Assembly: GCF_048564905.1 (NCBI RefSeq)
Contig: NC_132996.1
Location: forward strand, 45,060,001-45,124,000
Direction: 5' to 3'
Length of the DNA: 64,000 nt
Source: Vicugna pacos
Lineage: Eukaryota; Chordata; Mammalia; Artiodactyla; Camelidae
The translations under genes were made by a program, and so were the position numbers. The notes under the pieces were generated by a model. The model was given only the letters and a program-made list of their open reading frames with translations, was not told where the DNA came from and did no database searches. Below, one piece after another: positions 45,871 through 58,339 of the stretch. Positions within the stretch are counted from its first letter, which is position 1. Each line of letters begins with the position of its first letter.

Positions 45871-48264
45871 ATAATAAGTAAAAAACTAATGAGGTATAGT
45901 AGAAGTAGCGATAATAATATTAATAGTGATAACAGTACTTTAATGACATGTAACACTAGATGCATCTTACTTTGTACGAAGATCTTTGGTATTGCTTTAT
46001 CGCAACTAGAGAACAAATTCAATTTCAATGCCATCAGTGGTTTCTTTTCACATTTTATGGAGCAGTTGTTATATTCTTGACAAAGTCAAGAGTGGACTTT
46101 GAAGTTCAAGTGGAAATGTCCATGATATAAACAAATCAAGTTTGAACCGAATCTTGGGGTGAGTGAATTGGGCTAAAAATATTCTTTAGAAGTCTATGGT
46201 ACAAAGCCTTTATCAGCTGGACTAGCCAGTTCAGGAGTTTCTCATACCAAGGGAACCTAAAATCCAACTGATCTGTCTCATTAGTGATTTTTAGGCATTT
46301 CCACGGTTGTCAAGAAAGATCATCTATCAATCCTCTGGAATTAAAATATTCTTTAAGTGAATATGTTGCTCTCATACTTCCCAACCCTTGAACTCTCTGT
46401 GATAGTATCACACTATTTTAACTCAGTGGCCACATTACCATGAATAACTTTCTCTGTTAGGGCTGAAAAATTTAAAAATAGAGCCCCACTTAACATGTAA
46501 TCAGGAATGATCTGGAAACAAACACTAAAAAGGAGCCGGTATGTTAGAGTATTGAAATGAGGGGAAAGAAAAACCAAACAATTTTGCCTTCCCTGAGGAG
46601 ACTGCAAGGAATTTTGGAAAATATTAGACTATTACATCTTAGTTACAACTTGAGCCCTCTTTTCTACATCCTAATGTATGAAGAATCATACAAAATTGAA
46701 GATTATAATATAATCTCTTTAAGAGTGTGTCTCTTAGTGAATTGCCCTTAGCAATAGCACTAATTTCTTTTAGTGGAAGTAGGTTTATTTTCTACTCACT
46801 TTTGCAATGGAGAATTGATGACCTTGTTTGTTAAGCAACTCCCCACTTACTCCCTAATTTGATGTGGGTTGATCAAGTCCTACAGGCATTTTAGTGTGAA
46901 TAATATTAACGTGCTCTATGTGAATGTGATGGCAGCTAACAAATAAGTTTAATAAATGAATTCAAAACTGTTGCCTCAATCAGTAAATAATATCTTCCTC
47001 CTAACTACAAAGAGTGAATTTATTTATATTGTTTTTTTATATTCCTCCTCTCTTAAATATAAATCTTCTCCTTGTGGTCAAACATGCTGGTCATACACCC
47101 TCCTAGTCTTCCTTCACTCCTCCTGGACAATTTCTCTCTTGAGGAAAATCTCTGCTAAGTAATAAGTAGTTTATAGTTTGTAAGTCTTGGATCAGGCTTT
47201 TTTTTTCTGAACTAAAGGCTGCTTCCTTGAGCATTAAATTCAGGAAGAAAGAATATAAACTTGTACACTTAGTACATCCTGGGAGTAGCAGTAGCTAAGA
47301 ACTTGAGTATTAAGTTATATTCTGGCTCAGAATTACTGGTGGGAATTGTAAATAGCAGTTACTACTTCTTTATTTATTTTTGTTGTCTTTTTATACATCT
47401 TTCATATGTGTGTGCTTGCCCAAACACATATGTGTGCACATACATACTACTCGTGTGATATCATATACACTAGAAAAAAGTTATATCTTAATTCAAACTG
47501 AAACCTTTAAATATATGTAACTACACAAATTTCCCCAAAACAATATTTTGATGTCACCCTTTCTAGACCCACATCCACCTCCATCCAACCATTTTCCAAT
47601 AGTTCTGAGAATATCAGAAATGCATAGCAAGTACCTATATATTAATCAGCATTAATATAATGGTCGATGTATGAAAAATACAATGCCACCTTTTTCTCTT
47701 ATATTACCAGGTTTTCTGGTAATAGAGGAGAGTTTTGAAAGGTAATTTTCATGTGTATGACCTCTCATGTTATATCAGCATACTGACGTCCAAACAAATA
47801 TTTGTCCCTTGAAATAAGAATTCCAATACAATATACTATGCCACTCTCCTAAATTGGAAAAATAAATCAGGTTACAAATATCATCCATGTCTAAACTATA
47901 TAAATATTTTTGTGTATTTATGAATGTAAATAAGTAACATAATTGTGGGTTTTTTCTTCTGTTTTGGAGATTAAGGGTGGGCAGTGGTTATAGTTGTAGG
48001 ATAGGCTGGCACCTTCCAGTTTCCATAAGTTTATAACTGTCATGCTTCATTATTATTTTTCCCAGTGGAAAATTATTGATTCAAGAGTTAGGCTTGGATT
48101 CTGGCAAAAACATTCCACATTGTAACAGTAATCACAAAATAAATGGCATCACTGTTAACTAACAGTATTTGGACATGTGCAACTAACTCTAGAGTCACAA
48201 TCCCAGAAATTGTTCGATTCCTCTTCATACCCCATCTCTACTCAATTTCTTCTCCTTCTCAACA
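45871..48264. other. Unassigned AT-rich sequence
   Basis: About 2.4 kb without a recognised repeat or exon. Several chance frames of 60-104 codons lie on both strands (for example 45,720-46,034, hydrophobic, L/I/S-rich). Confidence 0.4.
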
Positions 48265-50960
48265 TACTATTTTAAAATGAACTTTTCAGAACAGATTTAG
48301 ATTTACAGAAAAATTCGGGAAATAATACAGTGAGCTCACATATACCCCACACCTAGTTCTGCCTGTTACTAATATCTTGCATTAATATGGTGCATTTGTA
48401 CAATTAATAAACCAATATTGATATATTATTACTGAAATCCTATATTCCATTCAGATTTCTTAGTTTTTACCTACAGTCCTTTTGTTATTTCTGAATCTCA
48501 TCTAGTATACCACAATACTTGTATTCCTTAGGCTCCTTGTGGCTGTGGCAGTTTTACAAACTTTCCTTGTTTTTGATAATCTTTGCAGTTTTGAGAACTG
48601 GTCAGCTATTTTGTATTTGTCTTGTACTTGTGTCATGTTTAGAGTGAGATTATGTGTTTGGAGAGGAAGAGCACAGAAGTAATATATCATTTTCATTATA
48701 TCACATCAAGGTTATACTATTAATGTGACGTATCACTGTTGAAATTAACCTTTATCACCTGGATGAAGTTTTGTTTGTCAGGCTTCTCCATTAGAAAGTT
48801 TTAATTTTTTTTCTCTTTACCATAACGTACTCCTTAGAAGGAACTCACTAAGTATAGCCCACACTTAAGGAGCTGGGAGTTATGTTCCACCTCCTTGAGG
48901 AAATAGTATTTAGATTAATTATTTGGAGTTTGCATGAGAGGTTTGCCCGTTTTCCCTCATTTGTTTATTCATTTATTTTTATCAGTATGGACATGTGGAT
49001 ACCTGTTTTATATTTTGGGTTTTAACACAGTACTATTGTATTTATCTTTTTTTGCTCAACTTGTTCCAGCTTTGGCCATTTGGAGCTGTTTCAGTTGTCT
49101 CCTGTGTCACTTTGATGTACCACTACCATTCTAAGGTTTTGTTTTTTTTTTCCCTTGTGAAACTTTCTGTATTTTTGGACAATACAAAATATTCCAGGCT
49201 AATCTTGTGTATTTCCTTCCCTAGTCCTTCAGTGAGCTATTTTACTGAAAACTCTGGTTCCTTTTATTGAAGAATGGTATTAGACCAAGATCTCGGCATT
49301 AAGTATGCTTATTAGTATTGCAATATCATTGCTTTTCAGCTCTCTCAGCTGAAAGAACAATGAAATGTATGTGTGCACAATAATCTGTATATATACACCC
49401 ATCTATAAATATTTCAGTGTCTAACTATGTCTATCTATATTAAGCTAAACATGAGTTCATACTGATGCATCTGACTCTGTTCCATTACCACATGAATCAT
49501 TACAGCTTCCTCCCTTGTTTATCTGTAACACCCAGCTCTTAAAATGAGAAACCTGGCTCCCACCATCTACCACCAATTTTTTTTTTTCAATTCTAGTGTA
49601 CATGTATAGTGTTACCAGAATTGTTAACCTATACCCCCATCAGAAAGAATTTTATCAACTAGAGAACTGTCCCTGTATATAGCGTCTTGCCTTTAGTCTG
49701 ACAGATTTCATTCATTTTCAAACTATTTAGGACAGCAGTGTTTTATCCCACTCCCTTCACTTAGGATGCTTCACACATTGCAATACATGTAGATGACTTT
49801 GTCACATTCTGCCTTCTTTCCTGAAGTGTCCTGACCGCCTAGAAGAAATATTTTGAAATTTGCATGAATTAAGGATTGCTCTTTGTGTCACAAACTTCTA
49901 AAGGTTTAAACAAATATGTATTGTCATGTATCCCTTATTTCAGTATCATAGGTTAAACTTTAACTGTCTTAAATATCACCATGCTGCACACGTTTACTTT
50001 CCCTCACCCAGCACTTGGCAACCTCCAGTCTTTTTTCGTCTTTATAGTTTTTCCATTTAGAGATGTTAAATAATCTGGAGTCATATGCAGCCTTTTTAGA
50101 TTAGCTTCTTTCATTTACTAATGTATATTTAAGATTTATCCATGCCGTTCTGTGGCTTGATCATTTATAGTCGAGTAATATTCTATTGTATATATGTGAC
50201 ACAGTCTTTTTAGCCATTCACTTATTAAAAGATATCTTGAATGCTTCCAGTTTGGGTGATTATGAATGAAGTTACTGTAACTTTCATGTGCAAGCGTTTT
50301 TGTGGACATGTTTTCAGTCAGTTTAATAAGTACCTAAGAGCATAACTGCTGGATTATATGATAAAATTATGTTTAGTTTTGAAATAAATAGCCAAACTGT
50401 CTTCCAAACTATATGTACCATTGTGCATTCCCATCAGCAATGAACGAGAGGTCCTCTTGCTCTGCAACCTGGTCAGCAATTTGTGTTGCCCCTTCTTTTT
50501 TTAATTTTAGCTAGTTTAACAGATGTGTAATGATATTTAATGTTTGTTTTAATTTACAACTCTCTCATGACAAGATGTTGAACGTCTTTCATTTGTTTAT
50601 TTGACCTGAACATCTTCTTTGATGAGGCGTCTGTTCAGATCTTTTGCCCAGTTTTTAATTGTGTTGTTAGTTTAAGTATAGAGCTTTTAGGGGTTATTTC
50701 TATATTTTGTATATAAGTCCTCTATCAGGTATTTATTTTACAAATATTTTCTCCAAATCTGTGGTTTATCTTTCCCTCCAATTATATGTCTTTGTCAGAG
50801 CAAGAGTTTTGATTTTAATGAAGTCCAACTTATCATTATTTTCTTCCATGGATGGCACTTTCAGCATCGTATCATACAGATATTCTCTTTATTATCTACT
50901 AGAAAGTTTACAGTTTTATATTTTACATTAGTTCTATAATCTAGTCTGGATTAATTTTTG
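48265..50960 (-). mobile_element. Long old LINE-1 (L1MC-type) 3' end
   Basis: About 2.7 kb of reverse-strand L1M: 3' UTR ('aacagatttagatttacaga', 'atcttgcattaatatggtgc', 'aataaaccaatattgatata', 'gcacttggcaacctccagtc', 'ttagattagcttctttcatt') followed by distal ORF2 ('catgccgttctgtggcttga', 'tggattatatgataaaatta', 'cagatcttttgcccagtttt', 'tatataagtcctctatcagg', 'aagagttttgattttaatga'). No ORF2 frame remains open. It is the longest single transposon in the window. Confidence 0.82.
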
Positions 50961-51184
50961 GGAAAGATACATTGGCGATGAAAACTTTGGAGCAGTGCCT
51001 GGCTATTGGAGGAGGGGTTTAAAATACCTCTCTCTGTCTCTGTGTCTACTACTGTCTCTGTCTCTCTTTTTCCTGACCTAAGTTTCAATTCTGAATATGT
51101 GTACATCTTGCCAACAGACTGAGGTAATGATGGCGTCTGCTGTGTCATATACTTTCAGATAGGAGTTCGGTGGACCGCTAAGTT
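50961..51184. other. Unassigned sequence
   Basis: Short spacer with a CTCTGT-rich patch (51,030-51,070). No gene. Confidence 0.4.
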
Positions 51185-51440
51185 GGAGAGTCATTGAGAG
51201 ATCATAGACTCTGGATTCAGAAATCCTGATTAGAATACTGTCTTTTACTAGCTAGTTGACCTTGGACAAGTTTTACATAACCTCTTGTGTCTTAGTTTTT
51301 CCATCTGTATGAGGATGGTATTAGTCAATATTCACAGATATGATATAAGGTCAAATTAATGTTTGCTAAATGCTTGGAACAAAACCTGGGGCATAGTACA
51401 TACTATAGGAATATATGAAAAGTATTTGAAATATAAATGC
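51185..51440 (+). mobile_element. MIR SINE, near full length
   Basis: Clear MIR from head to tail: 'gatcatagactctggattca', 'tactagctagttgaccttgg', 'acaagttttacataacctct', 'ttagtttttccatctgtatg', 'tttgctaaatgcttggaaca', 'aaacctggggcatagtacat'. Confidence 0.85.
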
Positions 51441-52307
51441 AAATTTAAACTCAAATTATCTCTAGATATTTTTAGTTTTTTTTTTATCATTTTAACTTTT
51501 TTTAAAATCCTTAGTCATTAAGGATATTTGGCGGGTTTGTGTGTGTGTGTGTGTCCATACGTGTGTATTCCTCTCTGGATGATTGGAGTTGGGAGAGGTG
51601 GTGTCTGTGTCCTGCATGGACCAGAATGTTAAGTGAAGGTTGTTATTTCCTTTGTGACCAGTTCGTTAATTATGGACATTGAACTACGGGCAGGAAAATT
51701 CAGGCACACCTATGGCTGTATGCTTCAACTATCCTATGCTATAAGGATATAGAATATCTTCAACAACTTTAGTGTTTCTGAAATTTAATTATTTATTTAT
51801 TTTCAGTAGTTGAGGTAGCACTGTTTACAGTGTGCATTAACAGAACTACAGACTTCTTTTCTTGAGAAACAGTGATCCTGGTTTCACTTTAACCAAAGAC
51901 ATCAGACTATGGCAGCCTGTTGCAGCCAGTTCTGAGTGTCGAACCTGTAAAGAAGAACGACCAGAGAAAACACACTGTAGCTGTGTCTAGAGGTATTAGT
52001 GATAAGATGGCCTTTTCCTGGAGCCATTAGAATCCTTGACCGATTGTTTTTTCTGTCCTCTCTGTTTTAAATGTACAATCTCTTGAATGTTTCTCTTCTG
52101 TATTTTCTACTTTTGTTTGACCAACAACATGCTAATTTCTACTTTTGTTTGACTAACAACATCTTAATTTACTATGTTATACTCATCTTCCCAACACTTT
52201 TTCCTGTTTCCCCACTTCTCTAGATATTATCTGTGTTCAATCACACCCCCGACCCTTTATGTCCTATCCCAAGCAGTTGCTTCACATCAGTGTTTAGCTT
52301 ATTGGAA
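51441..52307. other. Unassigned sequence with short tandem repeats
   Basis: A (GT)n of about 20 bases at 51,536-51,555. A 32-base tandem duplication at 52,104-52,135 and 52,136-52,167 ('tttctacttttgtttgac...'), with three differences between copies. No gene. Confidence 0.55.
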
Positions 52308-52319
52308 ATTTGAATTTGC

Positions 52320-52713
52320 TGCTTAATATAAAATAATAATAATAAAAAAACAACCAAAAAATGGGCAGAAGACCTAAATAGACATTTCTCCAGAGACATC
52401 TAGATGGCCAACAGGCACATGAAAAGATGCTCAATATCGCTAATTACTAGAGAAATGCAAATCAAAACCACAATGATTACCTAGCACCAGTCAGAATGGC
52501 CATCATTAAAAAGTCTACAAATAATACTGTATATAAAATAGACAAACAACAAGGACCTACTGTATAGCACAGGAACTATATTCAACTTCTTGTAATAGCA
52601 TATAATGGAAAAGAATCTGAAAAGAAAATATGTATGTATGTATATGTATAAATGAATCACTTTACTACATACCTGAATTGTAAATCAACTACATTTCAAT
52701 AAAATTTTTTTCA
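52320..52713 (+). mobile_element. LINE-1 with internal deletion and 12-bp TSD
   Basis: ORF2 sequence ('atgggcagaagacctaaata', 'gatggccaacaggcacatga', 'gcaccagtcagaatggccat') runs to 'ctacaaata' near 52,523 and passes straight into 3' UTR ('taaaatagacaaacaacaag', 'gacctactgtatagcacagg', 'aatgaatcactttactacat'). The end of ORF2 and start of the 3' UTR, several hundred bases, are absent. Flanks 'atttgaatttgc' (52,308-52,319) and 'atttgtatttgc' (52,714-52,725) agree at 11 of 12. The tail is of the general even-toed-ungulate form, so older than the camelid-type L1s. Confidence 0.85.
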
Positions 52714-52725
52714 ATTTGTATTTGC

Positions 52726-53063
52726 CAAACAGCTGAACTGATATGAACTCCCTCAAAGGACGGTATTAACATTCAGAATATCTTGTACAAAGTAAACTAA
52801 AGTGCAAAGGTTTATATTTCTCTTAAGAGAGAAATAGCAGTAAGTAGAGCTCCAGACTACTGAAAAAAAATTTTTTAAGAAAAAGTATATGTAAATCCAT
52901 AGCCCCAAAACATGGCACACATGGATTTTTCTATGTGAAAATAAAACTGAAATTGTGGAGGAGAGCTGGTATCCTGCAAATTGATGGTTTCAGTCATCAT
53001 TTGAAAGTTTGATTCTAAGTTGCTATATTAAATCTCGACTCTAGTATTTACCATCTTCTGGAT
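52726..53063. other. Unassigned sequence
   Basis: No gene or repeat recognised. Confidence 0.4.
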
Positions 53064-53280
53064 CAGGGTTTCTCAGTCTTGGCACTGCTGACATTTTTTG
53101 GCCATAGAATTTTTGTTTTAAGTGTCTGTCCTGCTCACTGTAGGGTATCTAGCAGCATCCTTTGTCTCAACAATATTAGCCACTAGTAGAATCCCCCAAC
53201 TAGTTATGACAGACAAAAATGTCTCTAGGCGTTGCCAGATATCTCATGGGGGCAGAATTGCCCCAAGTTGAGAGCTGCAG
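53064..53280 (+). mobile_element. MER20 (hAT-Charlie) DNA transposon, near full length
   Basis: 'cagggtttctcagtcttggc', 'actgctgacattttttggcc', 'gtagggtatctagcagcatc', 'aaatgtctctaggcgttgcc', 'gggggcagaattgccccaag', 'ttgagagctgcag' follow MER20 from end to end (217 bp; family consensus about 219). It is a non-autonomous element without coding capacity. MER20 copies have been reported as endometrial enhancers in placental mammals; whether this one is active is unknown. Confidence 0.85.
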
Positions 53281-55284
53281 CACAAAACATTTAAAAAATT
53301 CTTTTCCAAGAGATGTTTAAACCCATGGGAAAAAGATGTGGTGAGATGGAGAACTTTAAAGTAAATATGAGTTAGAAACTTGGGCAGAGCTTCAAAGAGT
53401 TATATTAGTTTCTGTGTTATCTGAGTCTACTTAATCATTTCATTTTGTACTTGGTGTTTGTTTTATTTGAGTAGAAATCTTTAATAACTTGCAGTGTAAA
53501 AGGAAATCATATCTTGTTTTTATTATGGTAAAATAAACAAAGCTCTTTTCTTTGGGATCTCTTAGTTTTTTTCATGAACCTTGTCTTAGTGACACGATAA
53601 TGTTAAACATTATACCGGTTTGTGTGGCTGAGGAAATTCAAAGACAACAAAAGATAGCACCTCATCTAAGACAGCTGACCAGATACCCAGAGTCCAAGAT
53701 GAAACCTGGAGTGCAACACATGTGTCCTCTTGATTATGGCTTAAAGCCATTCACTGCTGTTTTTGAAGTTATGTTTTTTTCTGTAAATTTTAAAATAGGT
53801 TTGTTCTAGCAAACCTATTTTATAACAAATTTATAAAGAGCAACATTTATAGCAAAATTTTAAGATACCCATTTATTTAACTCTCACTACTGAGGCCACA
53901 TTAAGAAAAGATTTCCAGCTTAGAAAGCCCTCTTAACTCTGCATAATATTTTGCATGAATGTAGACAGTGAACTAGAATAATTCAACTTTATTCAAGAAC
54001 ATGTAAGTGGCAGAAAAAGATAGAGACCGTAAAAGTCTCAGAGAAAATTCAAATGAGAAATTATTTCTGGCTTGAGAATAAGGAATGATCCAGGATATGT
54101 GAAGCCTGGTGCTTATATAATTAGAAGAAATTCAAGAAATAATAATGCAAAATGTTATATATAGTAGTCGGCAGGAAGGAGAGCAGAGTTTTCAGAGTTG
54201 AAAAAAGTAAATTACTACAATTACACTTTTTCTCAATGCTGACAAGTTGCATAAAAGCACAAACTGAAAAAAAAATATGTCATTTTTATTAATTAACTGT
54301 CTGGAACCCTCTATCACATTTTTCCTATGTAATTTTTGGATTCATACTCTTTGATACCTGCTTCAGATGACATTGATTTTGTAATAACTTTTTATATAGC
54401 AAGAATTTAAAAAAATGATTTATTTTCTCTCTCATGCTTGGTTTAAGTAGCTTATTCTCATTTTAAAAAATGTTATTTTCAGCTACACAATAATTTTTGG
54501 TAATACCATGTAAATTTTTAGGATTAAGGTCAATTTTGGAAGTACCTCTCCCAAGTTTCTCATCTATGATCTATAGAATTCGGTAGAATTTCTCTGACGT
54601 TTCAGGCTTGATACATTTCAAATGTTATTTCTTCTCTAATCACAAATTTCTGGAGTGAAGCTACATTGGACACATCCATTTCACAATCACAATTACTGTC
54701 CTTGTACCTTTGTGCCATATTGGTGAGTGAGTTCACACAGCAAAGGGTGGGAGTATTCCTAGAATCCATCTTTACACCAAAACTGCCAGCAATACCTTAA
54801 TTCTATGTAAATATAAGGTGCTAAGCCCGTAATCATTTATCACTAAACCCCAAATAAATCATTCTCTCCCTCAGCTCCCCCTATCAAGTCGCAAAAGTAC
54901 TCATGACCACTCAGTGGTCCCACTTGATAAAAGGCGAGGTGTGGCAGAGGGAACTCAGAGTAGACAGAGACAATAGTCCTAGTGCATTATGACTTCTGCA
55001 AATTGTACAAGAACATAATTGATCATGGGAATATATTCAGTGAGAGGAACCTTGAACCATGGGCTTAATTAATTCCATTGTCTGTTTCTGTGTGGGGAGT
55101 ATCTTCAATAGAAAAGAGGCTTTGTTTTATTGGATCATAACATAAAAACCATGTCATTGCTTTGGACTGCTTTGCATTCTGATTTTTTTAATAGCTTACA
55201 CTATGTGGCACAAGCACGAACATGTCCTGATTGTGCAAGGGTTAAGCTGGGACTTGTGTCTGTTCCTGGATTTTTTTTCTGGGA
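53281..55284. other. Unassigned sequence
   Basis: About 2.0 kb without recognised repeat or gene. The frame at 53,552-53,809 (85 codons) has no support. A short self-complementary stretch, 'aaaataggtttgttctagca' followed by 'aacctattttata', lies at 53,792-53,826. Confidence 0.4.
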
Positions 55285-55450
55285 AAGCAGTAGATTATAA
55301 GGGTTAGAGATATTGGCTGTGGGCTTGGCAGGCTTTAAATCCTGGCTGTCCATTTACTACCTGTCTGACCTTGGAAAAGTTATGTCACTTCCTTATGCTT
55401 CATTCCCTCATCCTCCACTTGAAGAAGATAATGCCTTCTGGGTTACTGCG
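55285..55450 (+). mobile_element. MIR SINE relic
   Basis: 'ggcaggctttaaatcctggc', 'catttactacctgtctgacc', 'ttggaaaagttatgtcactt', 'ccttatgcttcattccctca' follow the MIR head and core. The 3' part is missing and L2 sequence follows directly. Confidence 0.7.
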
Positions 55451-55570
55451 TCTTTCTCACTAGACTATAAATTGTCTAAGGGTACAATCTGCTGCTGGAT
55501 CACAAAGGGGCCCCTCATCCAGTGGGCACTCTGAAATGTTTGTTGAATGACAGTGAATGAATGAATAGCT
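55451..55570 (+). mobile_element. LINE-2 3' end
   Basis: 'tttctcactagactataaat', 'tgtctaagggtacaatctgc', 'ccagtgggcactctgaaatg', 'tttgttgaatgacagtgaat' match the last 110 bp of L2. It abuts a MIR of the same orientation. Confidence 0.7.
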
Positions 55571-55599
55571 CGTACTTGTTCCTAAGGCCTGTAGTCTAA

Positions 55600-56040
55600 T
55601 GAAGTGATCAGAGAAATAGAGAATCAATGAGAATTGGATGTGATTAAGAACTCAAGAGTGACAAATCTCAAAAAGCTGGAAGCACAACAGAGGGACAGTT
55701 GAACAATTGACCCTCTGGAGAGTCATGTAAAGCTTTTAAAACAGGTGACATATTAGTGGAGACTTTTGAAGCTTGAGTAGAGATAAGCTTACCGAGAAGA
55801 GAGTTTGGCATTCCCAATGGAAGGCACAGGATATGATAAATAAAGCACAAAAGAAAGAAAACACTGTTCTCCATCTGAACATGGAGTGAACATGGGGTAA
55901 TAGCAGGAAATGAAGTGGAGAGATGGGCAGGAGCCAGATCTCTAGAGACCTGGAATTTGTAATACCAAATTATTTATAAATTAATAGAAACCATTGGATG
56001 GTTTTAAGCAGAGGAGGGACAAATCCAATCTCTCATTGCT
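55600..56040 (-). mobile_element. LINE-2 relic
   Basis: Reverse-strand L2 body: 'aaaacaggtgacatattagt', 'gtttggcattcccaatggaa', 'gagagatgggcaggagccag', 'accattggatggttttaagc', 'agaggagggacaaatccaat'. It follows an L2 end of the opposite strand, so two separate copies. Confidence 0.6.
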
Positions 56041-56460
56041 GTAACGACCTCTCACCTCTTGGCTCAAGTGCCCCAGAAGCAATTTTTGCTTGGGTCATCC
56101 TAGTATGCACAACCCCGACAGCCCTCTTCTTAACCTCTTATATCCATATTTGGTCTTTTAATAAAATGTTCCAAAATTGTTACCCTGCTACATTTTCCTT
56201 TTTAGATACTGAACACTTCTTGACCAGATGAAGTTTTCTTTAAGTCACATAGGCAAAGCTGGAAAGTTACATCTCGGTAAATGGCAAGATGAATAGCATG
56301 GCATATCTTATTTTAGTTAAATGGATTTGGAATACCTAACTTAAATATATTATCCTTAAATTTTGAGTTACAAAAATTCACACTAAACTCATGAAATCAC
56401 GAAAATTTACATTACTTAAAAATTTTGCTATTGCTTCATGCATTTGCTATATTTCACTTT
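56041..56460. other. Unassigned sequence
   Basis: No gene or repeat recognised. Confidence 0.4.
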
Positions 56461-56461
56461 T

Positions 56462-56469
56462 TGACGTCA
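56462..56469. promoter_or_regulatory. Palindromic CRE (TGACGTCA)
   Basis: A perfect 8-base cAMP-response-element palindrome, the site bound by CREB/ATF dimers. It contains a CpG, rare in this window. One such site is expected by chance in about 65 kb, so function is unproven. It lies about 100 bases from a CTCF-like motif. Confidence 0.25.
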
Positions 56470-56565
56470 ATGATTTTCATAGACATCCGCCTCCATTTAG
56501 AAATATATTCCTTTGAGCAATTGCTTTATAACGTGGCAGTCGTGGCTGGATTGTCTATATGCTCC

Positions 56566-56578
56566 TGCCATCTGCTGG
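56566..56578 (-). promoter_or_regulatory. CTCF-like motif, reverse
   Basis: 'tgccatctgctgg' is the reverse complement of CCAGCAGATGGCA, which fits the CTCF core CCASYAGRKGGCR at all 13 positions. Orientation is reverse, facing the forward motif at 26.83 kb. Motif only. Confidence 0.45.
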
Positions 56579-56579
56579 T

Positions 56580-57807
56580 CATCACTGAAAATACATATTT
56601 ATGTCTTTACTGCTCTTCAGGTGTGATAAATATTGTGAACTTAAATTCATTTGTAGAAAAGAGATGAAGTAATCAATGACTCATCTCTAGTCAGTACTGA
56701 GAATTTCTTCCCCCTGGTGTTTTATAAGGTTTCAATTTTCATTTATTCATCCTGAACTATATGATGAAGAGCCTTTATTTGCATAATTCCACTTGTATTT
56801 CCCATGTACTCCTGGCAAACATCTTTCTTCAGAAGTCATGCCACTCCCTTCCTCTGATATCTTATAGTCCTTCTCAAAATATAAATGCAAACAGCCAATT
56901 GTGCATAACCAAGGAGTTGAGATATTTTGCTACTGGTATATACAATGATGAACCTTTTAAAGAGAATTTTGATTTCTTAACCTACTGTTCACATGAGTGA
57001 AGTTGTGGTCATTTTGTTGGTAAGTCAGCCCCAAGAGAAAGGAACACTGTCGAAAGAGTTTAAAATGTAAGCTTGCGTATAAAACCTCATTATTTACCTC
57101 ACTTCACCACAGGTTAGAGCTTCTCTGAGCCAACATAAGTTGTCATTTCAATAACTCAGGGATAATGTATCCTAACCTATTGAACTCTCAGGTGTTTAGA
57201 CTTGACTACAAGCTTGAGACGTTGTGGTTTGTATCTTAGCTTAGAAGAGAGGGCACGATTATTTTTAAACTTATGCTTCTGTACAGTTCTAAACGGATTT
57301 AGTTCATTGTGGTGAGATATTGGTCAAATGCAGTAATCAGTTCTTACGGTTTCTGTGGCCCACATGCTTTTCAAATGCCTGATCTGTTCACACCAGCTAG
57401 CACACTCCCTTCTACCAGTATGCATCCCAGTTTTCCTCTGGTGAAAGTTTAAACATTGGACTGCTACATGATGCTAGGGTGCTGGCTGTGCTCCTTCTAA
57501 TATAAGGATGAAGTACTCACCGCCTCTGTGCAGCAAATAGTCTAGCACTAAAATCCAATATTATTTTCTCTTTTCTCATTTCATTTCTGGCATCAGTTGC
57601 CACAAGTTAAGTCTTATGGTAGGCAACCCCTGAGACTGACCTACGTGCAGGATATTTATTAAGTATTTATTTTAAAAATGTGCTTGGAATCAATACTCAT
57701 GGAAGGAAAGTGAAGGAAACTGAATTGAGCAGAGGAAAGAGTTGAACTGCTGTGATGATGACTTGATGACAAGGTTAACACCACAGAGAGCCAAGATAAG
57801 AAAGCAA
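56580..57807. other. Unassigned sequence
   Basis: No gene or repeat recognised. Frames at 56,425-56,667 and 56,761-57,000 have no splice context or known protein likeness. Confidence 0.4.
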
Positions 57808-57895
57808 GCTGAGTATCCATCAACAGATGAATGAATAAAGATGTGGTATGTGTGTATATTTATATATATATATACATATATGTAATAGTACAGAG
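57808..57895 (+). mobile_element. LINE-1 ORF2 fragment
   Basis: 'ctgagtatccatcaacagat' then 'gaataaagatgtggtatgtg' is the well-known distal ORF2 stretch. A (TA)n run follows where ORF2 normally has 'tatatatata...atggaa'. A very short isolated piece. Confidence 0.65.
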
Positions 57896-58339
57896 ATAGA
57901 GATAACACTGCATGTGGTACCTAAATTGTTGTTATTAAACACTTACTGTATCACATGTGCTGATTTCTATTTTCAACCAATTTAAATATTTGGGTCCAGA
58001 TTGCCAAATAGGAAATTGCTTTGAAGCCTCCAAATACACCGTGGGGCCACCTATTCTAGAGCCTCATGGAAAAGAAAGATTCCAAGACCCAATCAAATGC
58101 TTTATGTACACAATTTTTAAGTCAATTTAAACAGATAGCCAAAAGCGATGTGAAAGAGGAGGTGCAAGCTAACATATGGAGCGTACATATGCTAGATTAA
58201 CTTTATCAGTGACCAATAAGCCTCACAGGTGATTGACAGTTAACTGACATACGAGCTATACTTAGCATATCCCTTGAGTTTCTCTTATTTCTTAAAATGT
58301 AGTAAGTTACAGACATGATGTCCCTTTAGTCCTAATATA
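57896..58339. other. Unassigned sequence
   Basis: No gene or repeat recognised. Confidence 0.4.
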
